A DNA stretch of 12,500 nt. It comes from Botryococcus braunii (Eukaryota > Chlorophyta > Trebouxiophyceae). Below, piece by piece: positions 1 through 6,902 of the stretch (the first letter of the stretch is position 1; each line of letters opens with the position of its first letter). A program made the translations under genes and the position numbers. The notes under the pieces were generated by a model. That model was not told where the DNA came from and did no database searches. It was given only the letters and a program-made list of their open reading frames with translations. The DNA is taken from assembly GCA_002005505.1 (NCBI GenBank), contig MVGU01001440.1:75001-87500 (forward strand), given 5' to 3'.

Positions 1-50
1 TTATGGAGGTCTGTACTCACATAAACATGTTACGTATGTGTGTTACTCAC

Positions 51-215
51 CGTATGCGTTCGGCGGTTCTGTCGGACGTACATTTTAGTGTTCAGAGTAC
101 CATGAAACATAAGGAACCGCCATTCTCCAATATGCTCAACCTCGATTAGCTGGTGGCCCATGTGGTCATCCTCCAGTACCTTGCGGTACGGAATTTTCTG
201 CAACACCACGATGCG
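51..215 (-). CDS. Possible internal exon, unknown protein
   Basis: On the minus strand a 165-base stretch reads open for exactly 55 codons. It is bounded by a possible acceptor (CTAG just before base 215) and a consensus-like donor GTGAGT (plus bases 45-50). The translation has mixed, protein-like composition, with short recognisable strings such as IPYRKVLEDD, LIEVEHIGEW and MYVRQNRRTH. I do not recognise the family. The pyrimidine tract before the acceptor is poor, and a second AG (TTGCAG) 18 bases further in would also keep the frame. Any downstream exons would lie beyond the left edge, and I saw no convincing upstream exon. A 55-codon open stretch can occur by chance, so this is a weak candidate. 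It lies opposite in strand to the retroelement debris to its right, so it is probably not part of that element. Confidence 0.25.
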
Positions 216-324
216 CTAGTCCAATGTCCTACACTGTTTCATGGTGAACCCACCTTGACCTTACAATATGTTTTCAAACGGGGGACAGCATGTACATTTA
301 GTAGCTTTAGGAGACTATAAAAGA

Positions 325-452
325 CCATACAACATGTGCAGACTGTCAAGATGACGTGGTATTTATGAAATTGGGCCATACAACATGGTGAAGACTGTCA
401 AGATGACATGGCATTCAGTGCATTCCTACCAAAGTACATTCCTACCAAAGTA
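325..452. repeat. Local tandem duplications (51-bp and 16-bp periods)
   Basis: A block starting CCATACAACATG at 325 recurs at 376, with the shared core GACTGTCAAGATGAC, giving a period of 51 bp. It is followed directly by two perfect copies of CATTCCTACCAAAGTA (421-436 and 437-452). The duplications lie within integrase-like coding, and they lengthen the distance between its zinc-binding and catalytic motifs. Confidence 0.8.
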
Positions 453-530
453 ACAGGATTAGAGTTGACATTGTTGGCCCATACCCAACAGTCATAAATA
501 GGTTTGGTTACATGGTGTCCCATAGTATCT

Positions 531-575
531 CAGGAACGTGTAATGTAAGTTGACACAGGAACGTGTTATGTAAGT
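531..575. repeat. Tandem 20-bp repeat, 25-bp period
   Basis: The word CAGGAACGTGTAATGTAAGT (531-550) recurs at 556-575 with a single change, separated by five bases. It sits immediately left of the foldback hairpin, inside the DNA that interrupts the integrase-like coding. Confidence 0.8.
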
Positions 576-580
576 GGCAA

Positions 581-638
581 TTGATGCCAGGACTTTGTCC
601 AACAGGGCTCGAAGCGCCCTGTTGGACAAAGGCATCAA
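581..638. repeat. Foldback hairpin, 15 + 8 bp stem
   Basis: Bases 594-608 pair perfectly with 616-630 across a 7-base loop. The stem then continues as TTGATGCC (581-588) with GGCATCAA (631-638), with a 5-base bulge (589-593) on the left arm only. The structure lies within the segment splitting the integrase motifs. It may be a small inverted-repeat insertion or the scar of a foldback event. There is no U-tract or other sign of a terminator. Confidence 0.85.
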
Positions 639-926
639 TGCCATCCGTAAGGATTCAAGACCACTGCACATAAACCCATTACATTGTATTAAAGTACCAA
701 ACAGTCAACATGATAGGACTGCACCTTAATGTTTTTGAACACCCTGGTATTGTCTTCCTGTCCCAAGCATGCCAAGCACAAGTTGTCAATGTTTGTTCTC
801 AGCACCTTTTATCCCATGGCCTCCCAGTCTGAGGCTCTAGCTCTGACTGTGACAAAAGTGTTTGCATGCAGTTTCTCTCTACCCATGGTTCAACGCAGCA
901 AGCCAACACAGTCTGGAGGTTGTTGA

Positions 927-2013
927 CGTTTGGTTCAAATGTCAACGGAGATGGCACATGCTGCAAATGCCCCAGTTTGGACTGCAACTCAAAGATACAC
1001 CTGAATGATAACTCTGGCATAGTAGGCCTCCAAGATGTCCAGCTGTCAACACTCAGCAGGCAGGCAGAAAACACACCAAGAAGATTAGGGCAACCATAGA
1101 TGCTGGAACACGTACGAGCGCTACAAGAGATGTACCATACTTTCCAAACCCTCAACTACAGAAAACATCTCTCATGCGAATCACCTCTGTCAGTATTTCA
1201 AATATCCGTTCTGGGGAGAGGTCCACTTTGGCACGCAACGAGACCTGGTGTCACAAAACCCCTCCAACCTGAACTTGCTGGAATATTGAACATTAAGCAA
1301 GACTCTGACTACCCATTAAGAGGTCTTGTGTTTCATTACATGCTTCTGATGTGAGTTCATCACAAGTCTAGGTAGAACCAAAGTGTTGCCACCAGAAAGG
1401 GAATATCCCAGGATGGTCGAGGAAGACCTCAAATACCACAGACGCAACCAAAAATCTCTCTGTAAAGTTCTTCATGCCATAGATAATAATAAGAAATCCA
1501 TAATGTTCGTACTTTACAAAGGAAGCCATCCGGCTGTGAAACCTTCAAGTCTGTGTCGCCATCCTTCCACGTCTCCACAGTCGGATGGACCGGTAAGCCT
1601 GGCTGGGCTTCCTTGCCAGGGGCCATGGCAACGAATTCAAATTTCTAGAAACGCATGCAAGAACAGGCTAAGAGCCTGTTACATAACCAAAGCCAACACC
1701 GAAAGTGGCCGTCTCCCTGCAAATATTTGCTAACAAACTTGTACAGAGCATGAAAAGACGCAGTACGTTTCTAAAAGTGTGACATCTCCGTCTCCATAAC
1801 TGCACTTAGAGACTTGCCGGGCTCATCCATACATAAAACGATACCAGGAATCTCAACGGGAGATCCAAGCAGACGGCCCTCAATTGCCGCTAAATCAAAA
1901 GAAGAACAAAGTGGAGGTCAGATTACCAAATTCAGATAGAGTGGTCAGGCTCTGTGAATTCTAGGCTCTTGCTGTTTAGAACGGCTTTCTAACAGCCGAG
2001 CGACAACAGATGG
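927..2013. other. No confident gene; degenerate intergenic DNA
   Basis: Open stretches on both strands here are short (at most about 118 codons), overlap each other in conflicting frames and resemble no family I know. A string resembling the HPQ-DG motif that follows the integrase core occurs near 1560-1592, but its surroundings do not extend the similarity. The region is probably eroded mobile-element or intergenic sequence. Confidence 0.5.
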
Positions 2014-2132
2014 GCGTCACCTGAGGAAAAGGAAGATGAGCGTCACCTGGTACGTACAAGCTTACAGCGTCACCAGAAGTTTTATTCACGTGCTTCAAAA
2101 AGCCACTTGGACGATTCTGTTCTCTCCACGTG
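2014..2132. promoter_or_regulatory. Cluster of TGACGC-type and G-box words
   Basis: The octamer GCGTCACC occurs three times at 2014, 2040 and 2067, spaced 26 and 27 bp. Each copy contains CGTCA, the complement of the TGACG core bound by TGA-type bZIP factors in plants. Two CACGTG G-boxes follow at 2087-2092 and 2127-2132, and a TACGTA lies at 2051-2056. No gene could be assigned on either side, so a regulatory role is only an inference from motif density. Confidence 0.3.
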
Positions 2133-2598
2133 GTGCTAAATTTCCGGATGCCCTCGGCCTCGGCTGCTCAAGTGTTTTTTAAAGCCTCACTTTCGTCTAT
2201 TTGCCTTCTTCTCCAGGGGTAAACGGAGCACCTCTGCCACCTGCGGCTGTGATCAGTCGTGTGCACTTAGCAGCACTGAACAAGGAAGGAATTTCCTGGC
2301 TGCCCATCCTGCATCTTCTATTGATCCCTTTTGAAATCCTAGTTACTGTTGCTAAAACACACGGTTGTACATCCTCTGGCCTCCTCTGGGCTTGAGTACA
2401 TTTCATCCACCTCACATTAGATCGATAGACAGGCTCCTTGGCCGGGGCAGGGTTGCTTCTGTTTTTTCCTCCCTTGTGGTTCTTCCGTTTATGTTTTCTC
2501 TTATCGTTACTTTGTTTTATATCTTTTTGTTATGCTTTTGGGTGCTATTTTACGTTGTTTGTTTTGTGTGGTTAACCTCTTGCCTTTTGATTTGTGTT

Positions 2599-2602
<4 letters not shown>

Positions 2603-2681
<79 letters not shown>

Positions 2682-2778
2682 GTGAGTGTGTGTGGGAGTG
2701 TGTGTGGGAGTGTGTGTGTGTGTGTGTGTGTGTGTGCACATGTGTGTGTGTGTGCACATGTGTGTGTGTGTGTGTGCA

Positions 2779-2860
<82 letters not shown>

Positions 2861-2861
2861 C
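2603..2861. repeat. (GT)n microsatellite with variant tail
   Basis: There is an uninterrupted GT array of about 39 units (2603-2680). It is followed by interrupted GT with GGGAGTGTGTGT and GCACATGTGTGT variants, then a second pure GT run ending at about 2852 and a CG run (2852-2861). Open reading frames here encode only Cys/Val or Thr/His repeats and are artefacts. Alternating purine-pyrimidine runs of this kind can adopt Z-DNA. Confidence 0.97.
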
Positions 2862-3112
<251 letters not shown>

Positions 3113-3237
3113 CCCTCCCTCTCCCCTTCGTGTTTTTTACTACAACACCTTTTGTCTCGGGCCCCCTAGATTCCCCGTACCCGCGTGCCCGATTTCTGGT
3201 GTGCGGTTAGGATAGGCTTCACTCTGTTATATAAATA
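3113..3237. repeat. ~125-bp dispersed direct repeat, copy 1
   Basis: This unit and the one at 4404-4529 align over their whole length with roughly ten to fifteen differences. Shared words include CGTGTTTTTTACTA, TCTCGGGCCCC, GCCCGATTTCTGGTGT and CGGTTAGGATAGGCTTCACT. Copy 1 ends in TTATATAAATA, which looks like a TATA box. Both copies have polypyrimidine on their left. They could be ends of a non-autonomous element or products of a segmental duplication. Confidence 0.85.
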
Positions 3238-3575
3238 CCTCGGTAGGGGCTCCACGGGCCATAGAGCTCTACGGTTCTCCGTATCTCTCTTCCGTTGGAA
3301 AATAGACCTCGAGTCCGGCGTCCTACATGGGGAAGTTGGGTACCCTTCCGAAGGCACCCCGGGGTCCGCGCGCAGCAGCCTCCGGCCCTTCGACAAGCCT
3401 GTCCCCTCATATCCATGTACATGCCACCGCATGTATGATGGGCCCGCATGATGGTGTAATGCTGACTTCTGGCCGGCCCCGTTAATCTAGCATGGTTTGC
3501 GGCGTGTTTCTTGGGGGCCGTCTCCCTTTCTACCATCACCTTTTCACTCTGTGCGTTTCTATGTTCCACGGCCCT
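3238..3575. other. Unique sequence between repeats, no gene seen
   Basis: This is a normal-complexity segment between the first direct repeat and the long pyrimidine-rich tract. It starts just after a TATAAATA word. Open frames of about 88 codons exist on both strands, but they overlap each other and match nothing I recognise. A short transcript starting here cannot be excluded. Confidence 0.4.
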
Positions 3576-4403
3576 TGACACCTCCCTCCATTTCTTCCCT
3601 TCCCTTCCCTTCTTTTCCTCTGCTTCTCCCACCACCCCTTCCTCCCCCCCTTTTTCTCCCGTCCCTCCTTCGCCCACCCATCCTTTCCGCCCCCCTCCCC
3701 CCCCTCCCCCTCCCATGGTTCTCCTCTCCTCGCTCTCCCCCCTCCCCCCCCCCCCCAAACCCCCCCACTTTTCGTGTCGCGTTGTTTGCTCCCCCCTCCT
3801 CGCTCTCCCCCCTTCCCCCACCCCCCCAACCCCCCCCCAACTTTTCGTGTCGCGTTGTTTGCTCCCCCCTCCTCCCTCTCTCCCCCTCCCACTCTCTAAC
3901 CCATCTGTCCTGTTGCCCCGGCCTTGTCGTGTCTGTCTGTCTGGGGGTTTGGTTTCGCTGGTTGGACCCCTGGACGTCATCCATGGCGTGTGTTTGGCTT
4001 CCACAACCGCCCCCTCTTCCCCCACCCGTCGCCCTCGGGGCTCCCTCCTCTGGGCTTGTGTACCCCTCTTCTTGCTGCGCCACTGGCACTCCACGCGCGC
4101 GTGTATCTTGCCCCCTTGCCTGCCTCTTGTTCGTCCGCTCGTTCTTTCTTTGTCGACTGCTCTGCCTCTTTCCTCTTCCCTCCCGCTCTCCTTCCCCCCC
4201 CCTCTCTCTCTCTCCCTCCCTCCCTCCCCCCTCTCACTTGCCCCTCTTCTCTTCTCTCTCCCTCTCTCTTTCCCCCCTCCCTCTATATTTGTTACTCCCA
4301 TCTCGGATCTCGTCTCTCTCTCTTCCCCCGTCCCTCCCTCCCCCCCTCTCTCTCGCTCTCTCTCCCTTTCCCCCCCCCTTCGAAGGCGAGGGGGCCCCTT
4401 CCC
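3576..4403. repeat. ~0.8-kb pyrimidine-biased tract
   Basis: The plus strand is overwhelmingly C and T for more than 800 bases, interrupted by islands such as 3901-4160. Long open frames on both strands (up to 360 codons) result from the lack of purines and encode low-complexity Pro/Ser/Leu or Gly/Arg/Glu products, so I do not call them genes. The tract contains a short minisatellite (separate entry) and runs of 8 to 14 consecutive C. Confidence 0.9.
3724..3890. repeat. ~73-bp minisatellite
   Basis: The 20-base word starting CTTTTCGTGTCGCGTTGTTT occurs at 3768 and again at 3841. Each copy is preceded by CTC-CTCGCTCTCCCC and a poly-C run with AA interruptions, and each is followed by GCTCCCCCCTCCT. 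This gives a little over two copies of a roughly 73-bp unit. Confidence 0.85.
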
Positions 4404-4529
4404 TCCCTCCCTCTCCCCCTCGTGTTTTTTACTATAGCACCTTCCTATCTCGGGCCCCTAGATTCCGCGTACCTGCTTGCCCGATTTCTGGTGTACGGTT
4501 AGGATAGGCTTCACTCTCTTATATGAATA
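4404..4529. repeat. ~125-bp dispersed direct repeat, copy 2
   Basis: Second copy of the unit at 3113-3237, in the same orientation about 1.29 kb to the right. It ends TTATATGAATA where copy 1 has TTATATAAATA, so the TATA-like word is damaged. Sequence after it (from 4530) differs from what follows copy 1, so similarity stops abruptly at this point. Confidence 0.85.
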
Positions 4530-5607
4530 AGGTTGTACAGTAATTGGTGCTTTGTACAACATCCAACGTGCGAATTGCCATATGCACTTTCAAATAGAAA
4601 AGATAATCACGTGATCCCTCCTCCTCCCTCTCAAGGAGATGATCATGAGTGGACTTCAAGAACTGCTGACGTGCAGGTGTCCATGAACAACAGCAATGTC
4701 CCAGGGAGCGAATCCGAGAAAATGTACCAGAGCAGTACGCCTCAATACAATGATGCCACATCTCATTCTACGCGCGTTCAGGGTAAACATGTAGCATATT
4801 ACAAATGCGTATAAATTTACATCTGTTAACGTTTGATGTATCATGCATACGTACACACATATGTAAGTATAATAGGACACACATGCATGTGTAAGTATAA
4901 TCGGACATGGTACGTAGTTTCAATCTTGGTTCCTACATTAAGACATGTACTGCGCAGTACATGTCTCTGCATGCAGTGCTGCAACTGCATGTTTGCGAAC
5001 TTACTACCTAATACCCATGGCCATATGGCCATATGCATATGTGTATATAATATCCCGATATTGGTGATCTAATCTCGCATTTGCGTGAACTTTCCACGTA
5101 AACATCGAAAGACGTCGCATATGCGTCATATACATTCCCAACTAAAATGCAACGCCACCCATGCATGTGTGACTGGCATTTGTGAATGCCCAAGCAGCTA
5201 CCGGCTCCACACCCAGGTTTCATCTTAGGCCAATTACTTGCAATGCGTAAACGAACCATTAACCATCAAGTACAGCATCTACGAGGCTCTCAGCCGCCTG
5301 TGAGCATGCTTATACAATAAAGAAGCACGCAGTGGCCTGAACTTGCACATACACTTACGGGTATAAGCATGTGCATGCCTGTAAACACATTTGCGCGTTC
5401 AGGGAGTAAACTTGGAGCGAAAACTCGAACTGTCATCAAAACTATCGTGATACCGTAACTGAAATATTGATATACGACTGAGTGGCAGCCTGAGGGAGAC
5501 TACAGAAGTACAAACAGCGCCCCATTAAATGGGTCACCACCCATGATCATATCCTGGCTCCACCCTATACTGCTCCACGGAGCAGTAACGGCAATATTCC
5601 TCATTTT
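4530..5607. other. No gene seen; AT-richer DNA with palindromes
   Basis: Open frames are all under 95 codons, overlap one another and lack supporting splice signals. The stretch is rich in CATATG, GCATGC and similar self-complementary words. It contains a 28-bp-spaced repeat of GTAAGTATAAT(A/C)GGACA (4863 and 4891), and 11-bp inverted arms CATGCTTATAC/GTATAAGCATG at 5305-5315 and 5361-5371. An AATAAA at about 5316 could be a polyadenylation signal, but no gene leads into it. Confidence 0.45.
4941..4966. repeat. 26-bp perfect palindrome
   Basis: The 13-base half AGACATGTACTGC is followed without spacer by its exact reverse complement. A second perfect palindrome of 16 bp (ATGGCCATATGGCCAT) lies at 5017-5032. 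Both could be dimeric protein-binding sites or cruciform-prone DNA. No adjacent gene tells which. Confidence 0.9.
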
Positions 5608-5623
5608 TTGGAGGGTTTGGTTG

Positions 5624-5641
5624 GGAGGGGGGGGGGGGGGG
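5624..5641. repeat. Poly-G run
   Basis: An uninterrupted run of about 15 or more G follows GGAGGGTTTGGTTGGGA. The G-tracts could form a quadruplex, but a homopolymer this long is also prone to length errors in sequencing. Confidence 0.85.
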
Positions 5642-5679
5642 TTTCAATTTCTTTAAAGATACAGCAACATAGTCCACTG

Positions 5680-6000
5680 ATGTGTAAACGAGCCAATGTT
5701 GAGCTGATGGCAGGTGAAGGGGAGCCCATGTGTGGTTCATGGAAAGGTCTCTTCCCTTCCCTTCAGGACAGATCCTCCCCCTTCATTGCAGGGACGGCCA
5801 TTGCCCCGGCAATTGCTTTGTCTACTGCCTCAAAGAAGAAAGAAACACAATTAACCCCATCACATGGGTGGGCCCTGGCAGCTTTAGGTTGCTCTGCTGT
5901 CTTGCACACTTGTTCATACATTGAGACCCCGCCAACTCGTTGGGCCCCTGCCATCCTTCTCAGAGTATTGGAGAAGGGTGCAACCGGAACACTCCCCTAG
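5680..6000 (+). CDS. Doubtful small ORF or terminal exon, unknown
   Basis: From the ATG at 5680 a frame of 106 codons runs to TAG at 5998-6000. The C-terminal 77 codons are protein-like, with apolar stretches (FIAGTAIAPAIAL, WALAALGCSAVLH and WAPAILLRVL) separated by a KKKE patch, which might be two short membrane segments. A pyrimidine tract ending CTTCCCTTCCCTTCAG (AG at 5765-5766) is a good acceptor, and splicing there would leave the frame in phase 0, so the real unit may be a last exon starting at 5767. A second acceptor-like tract (TTTTCCTCGCACATTGCAG) occurs after the stop. I do not recognise the protein and cannot find a preceding exon. Chance is a serious alternative. Confidence 0.3.
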   Translation: MCKRANVELMAGEGEPMCGSWKGLFPSLQDRSSPFIAGTAIAPAIALSTASKKKETQLTPSHGWALAALGCSAVLHTCSYIETPPTRWAPAILLRVLEKGATGTLP

Positions 6001-6357
6001 ATGAGACACCTTCAGTTCCGCTGTTTTCCTCGCACATTGCAGATCCATGGGGACTCTTCCAGAGCTTGTCTGAGAGGGGTTCCATGCGCCTCTAGATCTT
6101 GCCGGCTACGTCCTTGCGTCCAGGCAAAGCAGGGCTGGTTGCGTGTTCTCCCCGAACGCACCAAATGGTCATTTGGTTAGGATTTAATGAGCTTTCCAGC
6201 TTATACCATAAGCCTTGCACTCCAAACCGCACTCCTCTTTTGCAATGCCCACTCTATGTATAAGCGTCCAACAGGGTTTAACCCATTCACCAGCAGTGTA
6301 GCCTTGCTTAATGTCAGCAGGCCCCCTTCCGTCCTCTCCCTCCCCGCCCCCCAAATG

Positions 6358-6358
<1 letters not shown>
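6001..6358. other. Intergenic, no gene seen
   Basis: Ordinary-complexity DNA between the doubtful small ORF and the AC array. It contains an acceptor-like pyrimidine tract ending TTGCAG (around 6040), but no open frame or exon partner that I can support. Confidence 0.4.
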
Positions 6359-6447
<89 letters not shown>

Positions 6448-6536
6448 CACACACACACGCACACACACACACACGCACACACACACACACACGCACGCAC
6501 GCACACTCAACACACACACACACACACACACGAGCG

Positions 6537-6567
<31 letters not shown>

Positions 6568-6570
6568 CAC
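6359..6570. repeat. (AC)n microsatellite, interrupted on the right
   Basis: A pure AC array of about 41 units (6359-6440) grades into AC with GCAC, CGAG and CGCG interruptions up to 6570. Apparent Thr/His and Cys/Val ORFs are artefacts. It is the reverse complement of the GT arrays at 2603 and 9285. Confidence 0.97.
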
Positions 6571-6902
6571 TCACGAATGACACAGTAAAAAAGCAGAACA
6601 GTGGAGAACCATGCATGCAAAAGGCTATCAGCAAAAGGGGTGGGGGGGGTTCGTTCCAGCTTTTTTCGTATAAATTATGGAGTGTTGTTCCAGTGTGGCC
6701 TTGCAAGGATCAGGCCTACTCTCATGAACAGTAGGGAAGACGGACATGATGCCATGAGGAAAGCCGCTGGACAGCTGCTGTACGTATGACGTCATGCAAT
6801 GAGGGAAGCTGCTGCACGCATGTGTGACAAGAATTAGATATCCAAAGGGGTCAATAGCAGGCCACGTGATGCTGTTGGCCACGCACCAGTGTAAGGCTTC
6901 AG
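6571..6902. other. Region 3' of the ARM-like gene; partial duplication
   Basis: No gene is seen. GATGCCATGAGGAAAGC.GCTG (about 6747) is echoed by TCATGCAATGAGGGAAGCTGCTG (about 6791), an imperfect tandem copy of about 43 bp. Between them lies a perfect TGACGTCA palindrome (6787-6794), the consensus of CRE/bZIP sites. It lies downstream of the neighbouring gene, so a promoter role is doubtful. The 3' UTR of the minus-strand gene should start here, but I see no canonical AATAAA on that strand. Confidence 0.4.

Larger units (their letters stand above)
335..926 (+). mobile_element. Broken Ty3/gypsy-type integrase fragment
   Basis: Three pieces in the order expected for an LTR-retrotransposon integrase can be read on the plus strand in different frames. 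The first is a Cys-x2-Cys-Gln string (CADCQ, 335-349), like the second half of the HHCC zinc domain. The second is RVDIVGPYPT followed by NRFGYMV (461-517), like the start of the catalytic core with its first aspartate. The third is FYPMASQSEALALTVTKVF (about 807-863) ending near SGG, like the region leading to the second aspartate. Frameshifts, stops, tandem duplications and about 270 bp of extra DNA separate the second and third pieces, so the copy is dead. I found no LTRs, reverse transcriptase or protease. A weak HP..PQSDGP-like string at 1560-1592 could be the next integrase motif, displaced by insertions. The family call rests on motif similarity by eye. Confidence 0.5.

Noticed and set aside
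1804..1950. Reverse-transcriptase-like string (TGDPSRRPS) after the integrase fragment
   Set aside because: Resemblance is limited to a few residues, the order relative to integrase is wrong for a gypsy element, and neighbouring sequence does not extend it.
3219..4507. Long overlapping frames of 308-360 codons on both strands
   Set aside because: They lie in C/T-biased DNA that lacks stop codons for compositional reasons, encode low-complexity Pro/Ser or Gly/Arg/Glu strings, and overlap each other on both strands.
6359..6570. CRISPR-like or tandem spacer array
   Set aside because: It is a plain AC microsatellite with point interruptions. There are no unique spacers.
6787..6794. TGACGTCA as promoter element of the ARM-like gene
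   Set aside because: It lies beyond the 3' end of that gene, and an 8-bp match can arise by chance.
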